Of a stretch of 36,706 nucleotides of DNA, positions 1 to 9,670 are shown one piece after another (the stretch's first letter is position 1; the number at the start of each line of letters is the position of its first letter). The DNA is from Planctomycetota bacterium. Its GTDB lineage: Bacteria > Planctomycetota > UBA1135 > GCA-002686595. The stretch spans positions 1 through 36,706 of the forward strand of contig NYUD01000015.1 in the NCBI GenBank assembly GCA_002683825.1, in the 5' to 3' direction. The position numbers and the translations under genes are program-made. The notes below the pieces were generated by a model, which worked only from the letters and a program-made list of their open reading frames with translations, did not search any database and was not told the origin of the DNA.

Positions 1-2
1 TG

Positions 3-80
3 GGCGGGGCCTTCATCCTTTACGTCTTCATGGGCAATCGCGAGTGTGTCGGTAACGGATCGTCCAGGCAGGAGCCGTAA
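3..80 (+). CDS. C-terminal end of an unidentified protein (partial)
   Basis: Frame 3 is open from the window edge to a TAA at 78-80 and gives about 25 residues. They begin with a hydrophobic run (GGAFILYVFMG) and end in a short polar tail (SSRQEP), as in the end of a membrane or exported protein. The other two plus frames give arginine- and serine-rich text or an early stop. It would converge on the histidine kinase gene with a gap of 12 bases. It is too short to assign a family, and it could be a chance open stretch. Confidence 0.4.
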   Translation, partial: GGAFILYVFMGNRECVGNGSSRQEP

Positions 81-92
81 GGGCCCGGCAAG

Positions 93-1469
93 TCAGGCGG
101 GTCGGGTCGGCGGATCGGTCGTGCGGAACACGAGCCGCGCGGCCAGGCCCGGTGCGTTGTCGTAGAGCTCGAGGCGCGCACCGTGGAGTCGGGCGACCGC
201 CTCGACGAAGGCGAGACCGAGGCCCGTGCCCGGTTGGCCGCGGGAGGCGTCGAGGCGTACGAAACGCTGCGTCACCCGTTCGCGCTCCTCTGCAGGGATC
301 CCCGGACCACGGTCCGCGACCACCAGCTCGGGACCCTCGGGCCCGCGCACGACACGTACCTCGATCGGAGCGGCAGTGGCTGCGTACTTGACCGCGTTGT
401 CGAGCAGATTGGTGGTCGCGTGGGCGAGCAAGTGACGCTCCCCCTGCACCTCGACCGGTTCCACCGAGAGCTCGACCGACGAACCGGCCTCCTCCGCCAC
501 CGGCCCGTACAGCTCCACCGCGTCGCGGGCCAGCTCGTCCAGCGAAACCGGCTCCATACGTGCCTGCAGCACGCCGCTCTCCATCTGCGCGATCGCCAGG
601 AGAGCATCGAAGGTGTCCAGAATCCCTCCGGCGTCCTCGAGGGTGCGCGTGATCACCTCGGCGTCGTGCCCGGCCTCACGCGGGGCGGCCAGCGCGAGCT
701 CGAGCCGGTTGCGCATGCGCGACAAGGGCGTACGCAGGTCGTGAGAAATGTCGTGAGTCACTTCCCGCACCCTCTCGATCAGACGGTCCTTCTCGTCCAG
801 AAGGGCGTTGAAGTGGCGCACGAGCTCCTCGAACTCATCGTCCCGGCCGCTCGATTCCACGCGCTCGGAAGAGTCTCCGCCGAGGATGCGGACGATGGTG
901 CGGTTCATGCGCTTGACCCGCGAGAGCAGGTTCTGCCCGATCGTTATACCCGCGGCGAGCGCCAGGAAGACCGCCAGCACACCCGCCCCGACGAGCGCGG
1001 TGCGCAGGTCGCGTTCGAAACCGACCCGTTCGGTGACGTCCTCGCCGACGAGCAACCGGTGACCGTCCTCGAACGGCATCGCCTTGCCGTGCAATTCGCG
1101 TAACAGTCCCCCGATGTGCGAGGACAGGTTGAAAGACGTGACACCACCGGCCAGCTCGAGCTTCTCCGGCCAACCATCGAGGTTGCCCGCGATCGGTTGC
1201 GAGCTGGACGCGACGAGCATGTAGTAGAAGCGTTCGCCTTCCGCGTCCCTCACCCGGCGCTTTACCTCGATCGCGAGAGCATCGCTGCCCCCGCTCACGT
1301 GGTGGGTGACGAGCTCCTCCATCTCGCGGTGCACGCGGTAGTCGAACTCGTCGCGCGCCGAACCCACCGTCGTGTCATAGATCAAAAACAGCGTCGCAAC
1401 GACCGCCGCGGCTACGAGCGCACCCGCCGCGAGGCCGAGACGCACCGCGATCGAAGGACGCCGGCCCAA
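93..1469 (-). CDS. Two-component sensor histidine kinase
   Basis: Inner-membrane sensor kinase of 458 residues that should phosphorylate the response regulator encoded just upstream. A first membrane segment lies at about residues 11-31, a periplasmic sensor stretch at 32-158, and a second membrane segment at 159-178. HAMP follows to about 231. The HisKA box has phospho-acceptor H243 in HDLRTPL. The ATPase domain has N-box N354/N358, the G1 box DRGPGIP (386-392) and the G2 box GTGLGLAF (414-421). All catalytic motifs are present. The TTG start directly follows the regulator's TGA and is preceded by AGGAG at good spacing, so the two are translationally coupled. The sensor stretch resembles nothing I can name, so the stimulus is unknown. 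Its place behind the bat cluster suggests, but does not prove, an envelope-stress role. Confidence 0.93.
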   Translation of the reverse strand: MGRRPSIAVRLGLAAGALVAAAVVATLFLIYDTTVGSARDEFDYRVHREMEELVTHHVSGGSDALAIEVKRRVRDAEGERFYYMLVASSSQPIAGNLDGWPEKLELAGGVTSFNLSSHIGGLLRELHGKAMPFEDGHRLLVGEDVTERVGFERDLRTALVGAGVLAVFLALAAGITIGQNLLSRVKRMNRTIVRILGGDSSERVESSGRDDEFEELVRHFNALLDEKDRLIERVREVTHDISHDLRTPLSRMRNRLELALAAPREAGHDAEVITRTLEDAGGILDTFDALLAIAQMESGVLQARMEPVSLDELARDAVELYGPVAEEAGSSVELSVEPVEVQGERHLLAHATTNLLDNAVKYAATAAPIEVRVVRGPEGPELVVADRGPGIPAEERERVTQRFVRLDASRGQPGTGLGLAFVEAVARLHGARLELYDNAPGLAARLVFRTTDPPTRPA

Positions 1470-2147
1470 TCAGCTCCTCGCCTTCAGCATGTAGCCCGCA
1501 CCGCGCACCGTGTGGATCAGCGGGGGGTCGAAGCCCTTGTCGACCTTGCTCCGCAGCCGGCTGATGTGCACGTCGATCACGTTCGTCTTGGGGTCGAAAT
1601 GATAGTCCCAGACCGACTCGAGAATCATCGTGCGCGTGACGACCTGGCCGGCGTGGCGGATCATGTACTCGAGCAAGGTGAACTCGCGCGGCTGCAATTC
1701 GATGCGCTCGCCCGCACGCGTGACCTCGCGGGCGAGCAGATCCATCTCCAGATTCGCCACGGAAAGCTTCGTCTTCGGTGCGGCGCCGCCGCGGCGCGCG
1801 GCCACGACCTCCAGGCGCGCGAGGAGCTCGCTGAAGGCGTAGGGCTTGACCAGATAATCATCGCCGCCCGCACGCAGACCGCGCACGCGCTCGTCGACGT
1901 CGCCCAGCGCGCTCACCAGGATCGTCGGCGTCTGATCACCGGCCCCGCGCAGCGTCTCGAGCAGCGTCAGACCATCCAGGGACGGCAGCATGCGGTCGAG
2001 CACCAGCGCGTCGTACCGCTCGCTGCGCGCGCGCGAAAGACCCTGCGCACCGTCGAATGCCTGGTCCACCACGTGGCCGCTCTCGCGTAAGGCCTTGGCC
2101 AGGTAGTTGGAGGCCTCCGCGTCGTCCTCGACGATCAACACTTTCAT
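1470..2147 (-). CDS. OmpR/PhoB-family DNA-binding response regulator
   Basis: A 225-residue regulator with an N-terminal receiver and a C-terminal winged helix. The receiver has the acidic pocket near the start (VEDD), phospho-acceptor D51 in LVLDRMLP, S79 in LVSALG and K101 in VKPY. The output domain shows the usual OmpR signature (QPREFTLLEYM, then VDVHISRLRSKVD-type text and HTVRGAGYML). I chose the start at 2147 because the protein then begins MKVLIVEDD, the normal family beginning. The open frame extends to 2201 but would add 18 unrelated residues and run through a stem-loop. It is coupled to the kinase gene with no gap. Between batD and this gene are about 92 bases holding the stem-loop, so it may be transcribed both with the bat operon and from its own promoter. 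Confidence 0.95.
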   Translation of the reverse strand: MKVLIVEDDAEASNYLAKALRESGHVVDQAFDGAQGLSRARSERYDALVLDRMLPSLDGLTLLETLRGAGDQTPTILVSALGDVDERVRGLRAGGDDYLVKPYAFSELLARLEVVAARRGGAAPKTKLSVANLEMDLLAREVTRAGERIELQPREFTLLEYMIRHAGQVVTRTMILESVWDYHFDPKTNVIDVHISRLRSKVDKGFDPPLIHTVRGAGYMLKARS

Positions 2148-2185
2148 ACCCGTGGCGAGAGCATAGATGATCGCTCCCACCGATC

Positions 2186-2214
2186 GAAACGCCACCTCCA
2201 CGAAGTGGCGTCTC
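2186..2214 (-). terminator. Strong stem-loop between batD and the response regulator (attenuator or weak terminator)
   Basis: On the minus strand the arms GAGACGCCAC and GTGGCGTTTC pair over 10 base pairs (one G-U) around a 9-base loop. The stem is followed only by a short T-poor stretch, so it is not a classical intrinsic terminator. It lies in the only sizeable gap of the moxR-bat-regulator cluster and would reduce, or differently process, read-through into the two-component genes. Confidence 0.45.
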
Positions 2215-2239
2215 GGTTACTCCCGTTCGGGCCCATCCA

Positions 2240-4072
2240 TCACTGCGTGGCCGGGTACAGGTCGGGCAGCACGGCGCGCCGCGCCCTGGGCTTCGAGCCA
2301 CTGCCACGCCAGGCCGCACGCCACGCATTCCACAGGGACGCGCCGAACCAGGCGGTCTCGCCGGCCGCGAAGCGGGCGCGGTCGAGCTCGCCGATACTGG
2401 CGGCCAGTGCCACCGAATCCAGTCGCTCGGCCAGCCCCCGAGCACACGCCGGTGGGTTCTCCGGGAAACACGCGCGACCGAGTTCCATCAGGGCCGAGAT
2501 GGCGGCACGCGGATCGTCCGCCTCGCAAGCGCGACGCAACCGGGATTCGGCCGCGCGACGGAGAGGGACCGGCTCGCGCACGGACTCGAACGGATCGGGT
2601 GACGATCGCTCTCCCTCGGCGCGCGCTCGACGCCGACGACGCACGATGAAAAGAGCCAGCAATACAGACAGACCGGCGCCGGCGGCGATCCAGCCACGCG
2701 CGATCGCATGCTGCGGTTGCTCCACCGGATCGAGGGGGCCGTCGGTCACGACCGTTTCGGCCTGCGACGGCCGGTCCGGAGGGCTCGGCGCGATCGACCC
2801 GGCGACCACGTTGCCGGCGGCATCGAGCACGTCGACCTGTCGAGACGGGATCGTCGCGACGCGGCGCTCGTCGGCTTCGACGTCCCACCACTCCAGCTCG
2901 ATGGCCGGCAAGCTCGCCCGGCCCGCGGCGCCGGGTATGAGCGTCACTTCCGTCACCTTCACGGCCACGGTCTGGTCATCGGCGCGGTAGGTCTCGTCCC
3001 GGGATTCACCGGCGTATTGCTTGATCCCCTCGATGTCGGGCAACTCGAGCTCCGGCATCTGCGCCCCCGACAGGCCGACGGCCTGGATCGCGAGCGTACG
3101 CTTGATGGGCTCGCCGACCCGGAATTCGGGCGGATCTTCTTCGAAGTGCTCGATCAACTCGACCGAGTGCGCGGGTAACCACCACGATCCGCCCGCCTCC
3201 TCCGGGCGCGTCTTGACGTTCAGCGTGATCGAGTCCGATCGCGCCCGGATCGGCCGCCCGCCACCGCCGAACATCCCCTCGAAGAGCGAACCGCCCATCA
3301 TCGTGCCCCCGAAGGGATCAGCGCCGAACATGCTGTCGTCGAAGAGAGACGGCCGCCTGCGGCCTCCCTCGGATCGTTGCGTGCCCTCGAATCGCACCGG
3401 CGGGATCTCCAGCACGCCGCTCTCCTGGGGAAAGATCGCGTAGGTGCGCTCGATCACCTGTAACTCGCGCCCGTCCCGGCGCGTCCGGTAACTCCCGTCC
3501 TCGCCCAGACGCTGCACGATCGCGCCGCGCACGGCGCAATCGTTCAACGCCCCCCCGCGAACGCTGGCGTCGAGAAACAGCCGCGCCGTGAGGGTCACCT
3601 TGCCCTGCACGTAGGGTTGGTCGTCGTCCACCTCGACCTCGAGGAAGGCGGGAGCGCTCGGTGCGCTCCCCCCCACCGCAGTCTCCTCGACGCGAATCGA
3701 GAGCGGTCGACTGGCATCGCCGCCGAGGGAGATCGAGGGGATCTCGATCTCGCCGCTCGAACGGGGCTCGAGCGTCACGATCCAGTCGAAACTCTGGTCG
3801 ACGCGGCCGTTGACGACGCTCGTGCGCTGGCTCTGAGCCACATCGAGCAGATCGAAGTCCCGCTCGAGTACGGACAGATCCGGCTCGCCGCTCGGCATGC
3901 CGCCACGATAGCGGAGCAGGAGTTGAAGGCTCTCTCCCTCAAGCATCCGGTTGCGGTCGGTTCGAGCCTCGAACTCGCCGGCGAAAGCCGGAATGCAAGC
4001 CAGCATGAGGGCGGTGAACACCGCGCCGGCCCGCCGGAGCTTACGGTTCATTTCCATCGTGTTACGTCTCAT
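2240..4072 (-). CDS. batD: BatD-like membrane-anchored protein
   Basis: A 610-residue exported protein of the BatD (aerotolerance-associated) family. A signal peptide ends near CIPAFAG. It is followed by several beta-sandwich domains; phrases such as GESLQLLLRYRGG, SFDWIVTLEPRSSGEIEIPSISLGG and RTYAIFPQESGVLEIPPVRFEG are typical of BatD. One membrane segment (about GWIAAGAGLSVLLALFIV) precedes an arginine-rich cytoplasmic tail of about 110 residues. In the family it is thought to act at the periplasmic face with the BatA/BatB VWA proteins, though its biochemical role is unsettled. I place the start at the ATG at 4072, which overlaps the upstream stop as TGATG and has AGGAGAGG at good spacing. 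A TTG at 4078 is also open. Confidence 0.9.
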   Translation of the reverse strand: MRRNTMEMNRKLRRAGAVFTALMLACIPAFAGEFEARTDRNRMLEGESLQLLLRYRGGMPSGEPDLSVLERDFDLLDVAQSQRTSVVNGRVDQSFDWIVTLEPRSSGEIEIPSISLGGDASRPLSIRVEETAVGGSAPSAPAFLEVEVDDDQPYVQGKVTLTARLFLDASVRGGALNDCAVRGAIVQRLGEDGSYRTRRDGRELQVIERTYAIFPQESGVLEIPPVRFEGTQRSEGGRRRPSLFDDSMFGADPFGGTMMGGSLFEGMFGGGGRPIRARSDSITLNVKTRPEEAGGSWWLPAHSVELIEHFEEDPPEFRVGEPIKRTLAIQAVGLSGAQMPELELPDIEGIKQYAGESRDETYRADDQTVAVKVTEVTLIPGAAGRASLPAIELEWWDVEADERRVATIPSRQVDVLDAAGNVVAGSIAPSPPDRPSQAETVVTDGPLDPVEQPQHAIARGWIAAGAGLSVLLALFIVRRRRRARAEGERSSPDPFESVREPVPLRRAAESRLRRACEADDPRAAISALMELGRACFPENPPACARGLAERLDSVALAASIGELDRARFAAGETAWFGASLWNAWRAAWRGSGSKPRARRAVLPDLYPATQ

Positions 4073-6162
4073 CACCAACCTCTCCTGAGGCTTTGCAGGT
4101 AACGCCGCTCCATGTAGCGGCGGCGGAGTTTTTCGCGCAGCAGCGCGCCGGGGTCGTCGGGGATGCGCGAGAGGATCTGGTGTGTAGCCTGGTCCTTCTC
4201 GTCGTACTCGCGTGGCGGGGAGGGGTCGTCGACGCCGTAGCGTTCGCCGTCGTCGGGCTCCTCCTCGGCCGGCTCGATCGAGCTGGGATCGGGCGGCTGC
4301 ATGCGCTCCGCCAGCTCGTCGGCCTGCTCGCCGGCCGTCGCGTCCTCCACCCCCGACGGGTCGCCGGGCCGGGTCTCGGCGTTCTGCGGCCGCGATTCGC
4401 CCGGAGGCTCACCGTCCTGAGGTCGAGATTCGTCTCGGCCCTCTTGCGGCTCTGTTTCGCCTTGCTGTTCTAGGCCGTCCGGCGGCTGGGCTTCGCCCTG
4501 CCGCTCACGGCCCTTGTGCTGTTGCGATTCACTCGTCTGCTCCTGGCCGTCCTGGGGCTGGGCTTCGCCCTGTTGTTCCTGGCCGTCCTGGGGCTGGGCT
4601 TCGTCCTGTTGCTCCTGGCCCTCTTGCTGCTGGGAATCGCTCGGCTGCTCCTGGCCCTCTTGCTGCTGGGAATCGCTCGGCTGCTCCTGGCCCTCCTGGG
4701 GCGGGGAGTCTCCTTGTTGGTCCTGGTCGTCCTGTTGTTCCGACTCTCCGTCCTGCCCCTGGCTCTCGGGGGATTGAGAGTCGTCCTGTCCTTGCTCACC
4801 GTCCTGGTTCTGGGAGTCCTGCTCCTGTTGCTCTTGCTCTTGCTCTTGCTGTTGCTCTTGTTGATCGAGCAGCTTCTGCACCAGGTCCCGGTTGTGCTTG
4901 GCATCGGAATGGTCGGGTTCTCCGGCCAGGAGCTCGTCGTAGGCGCTCAGGGCATCCTCGAGTTGTCCGCTGCGCGCGAGGGCGTTGCCGAGGTTGTAGC
5001 CGTGCTCGGGCGAGGGCGAAGCGCCGTACACCTGCGCCGCCTCCTCGTAACGGCCGTCCCTGTACAACGACGCGGCCCGCCATGCGGGATCGACGAACTC
5101 CGTGCTCGCCTCCTCGTAGCGTTCCTCGGCAAAGGCGTCCGCGGCGCGCTGATCGGAGCGCGAGAACCAATCACCGATCCCCTGTGCCTGCGACGATGCT
5201 CCACTACCGAGCGCGGCCAGCGCCACCAGGGCGCCGATCCGTGTGCGGCGGAACGCGAAGGGGGCCAGGAGAAGTGGCAAGAGCAGCAAGAATCCGCCCA
5301 TGTCCCGCCAGGTGTCCGTCTCGATGCCGGCGTCCTCGAACGTGGCGCTCATCGAGGGCTCGCGCTCGGGGAGAGCCGTCGCCAGGTCCCCACCGTCGGC
5401 GCTCAGCGCGGCGAACCGCCCGTTCCCCGCCTCGGCGACGGCGCGCAGGGCCTCGTCGTCGTGGCCCGGTGGGCCGATCGCGAGCACCGACACGGAATGG
5501 CCCGCCTGCGCCGCGCTCCGCGCGGCGGCTGCGGTCAACTCGGGTGCGTCACCCGCGCCGTCGGCGATGAGCAGGATCCGGCCACCGGCGCCGCCGGACT
5601 GCTCGAGCAATGCCACCGATTCCTCGATCGCACGCTCGGTCCGGCAGCCGCGTCCGGGCATGAGGTCGGTGGCGAGGACGTTCGCCATCTCCCTGACGAC
5701 CTGCGGGTCGTCGGTGATCGGCGTCACCACGTACGGCTCCTCCGCGAAGATCACCAGGCCCATCTGGCCGTCGGGCTCGCGCTCGAAGGCGTCGATCAAC
5801 TTGAAGCGCGCGCGTTCCAGACGGCTCGGCGCCACGTCGGCCGCGTCCATCGATTGCGCGAGCTCGAGCGCCACCACGGTGGGCTGTGCAACGCGGAAGG
5901 AGGGCTGGGGTAGGCGCTCCCAGGTCGGCCCCGCGAGGGCGACCACGCTGGCGATCCAGCCCAGCGCCAGCATCGCGAGCGATCCGCGCCGCGCGCGGCC
6001 GTCCTCCGTCACCAGCAAGTGGGCCAAGAGGTGCGGATCGCACACGCGCCGCCAGGCGGCGGAACTCCCGCTCGCCCGCCACAGCACCACGAACACCGGT
6101 ACGAGCGGCACGAGAGCCCACAACCAGCTCGGTCGAAGCATGTGCAGTTGATCCATGTTCAT
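4072..6162 (-). CDS. batB: VWA-TPR fusion protein, BatB/BatC-like, with degenerate MIDAS
   Basis: A 696-residue protein that joins what are two proteins in many Bat operons. Two N-terminal membrane segments (about 12-28 and 62-78) lead into a VWA domain (about 93-270). A third segment lies near 290-305, followed by a TPR-like part (about 330-440, e.g. HGYNLGNALARSGQLEDALSAYDELLAGEPD). The tail of about 250 residues is dominated by Q, E, D, S and G, with tandem repeats. The metal-site motif D-x-S-x-S is replaced by E100-L-A102-Q-S104, while the later Thr of VTPITDD and the Asp of LIADGAGD remain. It starts 16 bases after batA with a GGA-rich ribosome site and overlaps batD. By family it should interact with BatA, MoxR and BatD at the inner membrane. 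Confidence 0.9.
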   Translation of the reverse strand: MNMDQLHMLRPSWLWALVPLVPVFVVLWRASGSSAAWRRVCDPHLLAHLLVTEDGRARRGSLAMLALGWIASVVALAGPTWERLPQPSFRVAQPTVVALELAQSMDAADVAPSRLERARFKLIDAFEREPDGQMGLVIFAEEPYVVTPITDDPQVVREMANVLATDLMPGRGCRTERAIEESVALLEQSGGAGGRILLIADGAGDAPELTAAAARSAAQAGHSVSVLAIGPPGHDDEALRAVAEAGNGRFAALSADGGDLATALPEREPSMSATFEDAGIETDTWRDMGGFLLLLPLLLAPFAFRRTRIGALVALAALGSGASSQAQGIGDWFSRSDQRAADAFAEERYEEASTEFVDPAWRAASLYRDGRYEEAAQVYGASPSPEHGYNLGNALARSGQLEDALSAYDELLAGEPDHSDAKHNRDLVQKLLDQQEQQQEQEQEQQEQDSQNQDGEQGQDDSQSPESQGQDGESEQQDDQDQQGDSPPQEGQEQPSDSQQQEGQEQPSDSQQQEGQEQQDEAQPQDGQEQQGEAQPQDGQEQTSESQQHKGRERQGEAQPPDGLEQQGETEPQEGRDESRPQDGEPPGESRPQNAETRPGDPSGVEDATAGEQADELAERMQPPDPSSIEPAEEEPDDGERYGVDDPSPPREYDEKDQATHQILSRIPDDPGALLREKLRRRYMERRYLQSLRRGW
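4503..4718 (-). repeat. 36-bp tandem repeat (six units) inside the VWA-TPR gene
   Basis: Six consecutive 36-base units start at 4503, 4539, 4575, 4611, 4647 and 4683. Units 4611-4646 and 4647-4682 are identical; the others differ by point changes. On the coding strand each encodes 12 residues of the type GQEQPSDSQQQE. The unit length is a multiple of three, so copy-number change would keep the frame. Identical neighbouring copies point to recent slippage or unequal exchange. Confidence 0.9.
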
Positions 6163-6178
6163 AGCTGTTCCTTTCTCC

Positions 6179-7195
6179 TCATCGACCGCGTCCGGCGGTC
6201 CAGTTCCATCCGAGCGCGCCGGCCACGTGCGCCATCACGAGCATCGCGGACAACACGAAGGCCGCGCCGAGCGGGAAGTGGAAGAGGGCGCGCATCGGCC
6301 GCACGTGACTCTCCCTTCCTTCGCTGGGTTCGAGCTCGTCGATCCGTCGATAGACCTCGATCAACCCCTCCGTGCTCGTCGCTCGGAAGTAATTGCCACC
6401 GGTCGTCTCCGCGACACGCCGCAGCGTTTCTTCGTCGAGCGAGTCGCCGCCGCCAAGCGACATCAGGCCCAGGCCTCCGAACGCCCGCGTATCGGCTCCG
6501 ATGCCGATCGTGTAGATGCGAATGCCCGCTTGCCTGGCGAACTCGGCCGCGCGTATCGGGTCCATGACGCCCGCGTTCGACGCGCCGTCCGAGAGCAGCA
6601 CGAGCACGCGTTCTTCCGCCGTCCGCTCGCCCAGGCGCTTCACCGCCAGACCGATCGCGTCACCGATCGCGGTCTCCTTACCGGCGAGACCGAGCTCGGC
6701 CTCGTCCAGCATCTGGCCCACCGTTTCGCGGTCCGTGGTCAGGGGCGTCTGCAAGTAGGCCCGCGAGCCGAACAGGATCAGCCCCAAGCGGTCGCCTTCG
6801 CGGTCCTCGACGAAGCGTTTGGCGACGGCCTTCACGATACTGAGCCGGTCGATCGGCCGGTCGTTCACCGCGAAGTCCTGCTGCGCCATGGAACCCGACA
6901 GATCGAGCGCCAGCATCAGGTCGCGGCCTTGCGTCGGAATCGACTGCGGTTCACCCACCCAGCTCGGCTGGGCCGCCGCGACGACCATCGCGCTCCATGC
7001 GCCGATCATCGCCGCGATCGCCCCGAAACGCTTGACGCGTCCCAGAACGCCGGCGCGCACCGATCCGATCATCTCGTCGAAGAAGGGCACGCGCAGCGCG
7101 CCCGCCCGACGCTCCTTCGCGCGTGGCAAGAAGCGCCAGGCCAGGATCGGCAGCGGCAGCGTGGCCAGCACCCAGGGAAGTCCGAGCTCGATCAT
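6179..7195 (-). CDS. batA: BatA-like VWA membrane protein with intact MIDAS
   Basis: A 338-residue inner-membrane protein. Two N-terminal membrane segments (about 6-22 and 58-75) precede a VWA domain (about 90-280), and a C-terminal segment lies near 310-330. The metal-ion site is complete: D98-L-S100-G-S102, the Thr of QTPLTTD and the Asp of LLSDGASNAG. This is the usual BatA layout and length. The start overlaps the DUF4381 stop as ATGA. It contrasts with the next gene, whose MIDAS is degenerate, so this is the paralogue expected to bind metal and a ligand. Confidence 0.93.
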   Translation of the reverse strand: MIELGLPWVLATLPLPILAWRFLPRAKERRAGALRVPFFDEMIGSVRAGVLGRVKRFGAIAAMIGAWSAMVVAAAQPSWVGEPQSIPTQGRDLMLALDLSGSMAQQDFAVNDRPIDRLSIVKAVAKRFVEDREGDRLGLILFGSRAYLQTPLTTDRETVGQMLDEAELGLAGKETAIGDAIGLAVKRLGERTAEERVLVLLSDGASNAGVMDPIRAAEFARQAGIRIYTIGIGADTRAFGGLGLMSLGGGDSLDEETLRRVAETTGGNYFRATSTEGLIEVYRRIDELEPSEGRESHVRPMRALFHFPLGAAFVLSAMLVMAHVAGALGWNWTAGRGR

Positions 7196-7695
7196 GACCG
7201 TCTCCTATTCGAACGTGACTGTCTCCGGATCCAACGACGCGCGGCATCGATCCAGCCCGCGCCCTGCTCCTGCTCCACGTACGTGCCTCCCGGGCCGTAC
7301 ACCACCTCGCCCATCGCCTCGACGGCCGATCCGAGCTCGGGGCCTGAACCGCCTTGCCCTCGCAGGAAGGCGGACCAGTCGACGCCGGCGAGGGCGGCTA
7401 CCTGCGCGCGTGGGAAGCGCGCCAACGCCACCCGTCGCAGCAGCGACGAAAGATCGAAGGCCAGGCGCGCGCTGTCCTTCGAACGCTGCCAGTCCTTTTC
7501 GAACTCGTTGAGCTCGCGCAAGGCTGCAGCGCGCAGGCTCGCGAGCCTGCGGCGGCGCAACAGCTCGGCGGTCAACAAGACGGCGACGACGGCGCCCAGC
7601 ACCATCCACCAGCCAACCGCCAGCGGCCACAGGGAGACCGCTTCGGGCAAGTGAATGTCCCGCAGGCCGGCCAGGGGGTCGGTTTGTTGCATCAT
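7192..7695 (-). CDS. DUF4381 single-pass membrane protein
   Basis: A 167-residue protein of the kind found between DUF58 and BatA in MoxR-linked clusters. The N-terminal phrase DPLAGLRDIHLPEAVSLWPLA is typical of the family. A membrane segment follows at about residues 27-45 (GWWMVLGAVVAVLLTAELL), then a basic, helical cytoplasmic domain with LRRVALARFPRAQVAALAGVDW. The function is unknown; family members probably help assemble the VWA complex. The start at 7695 overlaps the DUF58 stop (ATGA) and has GAGGAGA upstream; the longer open frame to 7809 is antisense-like text. The stop overlaps batA. Confidence 0.88.
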   Translation of the reverse strand: MMQQTDPLAGLRDIHLPEAVSLWPLAVGWWMVLGAVVAVLLTAELLRRRRLASLRAAALRELNEFEKDWQRSKDSARLAFDLSSLLRRVALARFPRAQVAALAGVDWSAFLRGQGGSGPELGSAVEAMGEVVYGPGGTYVEQEQGAGWIDAARRWIRRQSRSNRRRS

Positions 7696-8639
7696 CTGCG
7701 TGTTCTCCTCTGCGGTCGTGTCTTCGCCTTGCGGCCCCGTTTCGCCAGCGCGCGTTCGACGTCGGCGTCGGTGCGCAGGGCCATGAGTTCCACACCGCGG
7801 CGGCGGCAAAATTCCTTGAGCTCGGAGCGGCGGTGTTCGAAGCGCGCGACGTAGCGCTCGCGCCAGACGCGGTCGCCGGCCGCAAGCGCAGCCACGCGCT
7901 CGCCGTCGCTCACCAGGTAACGTCCCGGAGGCGGCGCCGCCGCCTCCAGTGCGTCATACACGTGTATGCAGGTCACCTCGGCAGTCCGCGCGAGGTGCGC
8001 CAGGTGCATGCGCGCTTCTTCGTCGAAGTCGTGAAAGTCGCTGATCACGAACACACACGAGCCGGCGCGGGCGCGACGCCGGAGGCGTGCCAGTGCGCGA
8101 CCTAGCCCGAGGCCGCCGGAGTCGACGGTTTCACCCGTCGCCGAGGCCAGGCTTTCGAGCAGCGAAACCAACCGTGCCTTGCGCCGGCCGGGGCGTACCT
8201 CGCGGGCCTGGTTCTCCGACAACACGAGACCGCCGATGCGGTCGCCGTGCTCGGCGGCGGCCCACGCCAGACAGGCCGCGGTGCGTGCCGCGACGACACT
8301 CTTGAAGGCGCTGCGCGAGCCGAAGCGCATCGGAGCGCGCAGGTCGACCAACATCAGTACGGGCCGCTCGCGCTCTTCGTGGAACAGCTTGCTGTAGATA
8401 CGTCCGCGGCGGGCGCTGACGCGCCAGTCGATGCTGCGCGCATCGTCCCCGGGCTGGTAAGCGCGCACTTCGTCGAACTCGACGCCGCGTCCGCGCTGGG
8501 CGGAGCGGTGCGAGCCGGCGAGGGCGGCCCGGGCGCGGTACGGGGCGCTCAATTCGACGCGTCGTCCGGCGCCCCGCAGGGCCACCAGCTCGGCGACGTC
8601 GGCGGTGACGCCGACCAGATCGGGATTGCGTGCTTTCAT
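7692..8639 (-). CDS. DUF58 domain protein
   Basis: A 315-residue cytoplasmic protein of the DUF58 family, the standard partner of MoxR ATPases. The family signature is clear: GRGVEFDEVRAYQPGDDARSIDWRVSARRG, then the VWA-like phrases PVLMLVDLRAPMRFGSR and SCVFVISDFHDFDEEA. The start at 8639 (MKARNPDLVG) lies 29 bases after the moxR stop. The frame is open further upstream to 8885 but that part is a shadow of moxR. The stop overlaps the DUF4381 start. It is thought to act with MoxR as an adaptor to the VWA proteins. Confidence 0.93.
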   Translation of the reverse strand: MKARNPDLVGVTADVAELVALRGAGRRVELSAPYRARAALAGSHRSAQRGRGVEFDEVRAYQPGDDARSIDWRVSARRGRIYSKLFHEERERPVLMLVDLRAPMRFGSRSAFKSVVAARTAACLAWAAAEHGDRIGGLVLSENQAREVRPGRRKARLVSLLESLASATGETVDSGGLGLGRALARLRRRARAGSCVFVISDFHDFDEEARMHLAHLARTAEVTCIHVYDALEAAAPPPGRYLVSDGERVAALAAGDRVWRERYVARFEHRRSELKEFCRRRGVELMALRTDADVERALAKRGRKAKTRPQRRTRR

Positions 8640-8668
8640 CACTACTGTGCCTGGAAGAGGGTTCGTGT

Positions 8669-9670
<1,002 letters not shown>

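Noticed and set aside
183..1103. Plus-strand open frame of 306 codons
   Set aside because: It lies wholly antisense to the histidine kinase, whose H, N, G1 and G2 boxes are intact; its translation is low-complexity His/Arg-rich text.
4516..5913. Plus-strand open frame of 465 codons with a long leucine-rich hydrophobic beginning
   Set aside because: It is the antisense of the Q/E-rich repeat tail and VWA domain (CAG/GAG codons read backwards give Leu). It has no ribosome site, and the minus-strand gene shows clear family motifs.
6155..7654. Plus-strand open frame of 499 codons
   Set aside because: It is antisense to batA and the DUF4381 gene, Arg/His/Gln-rich without domains: a GC-rich shadow.
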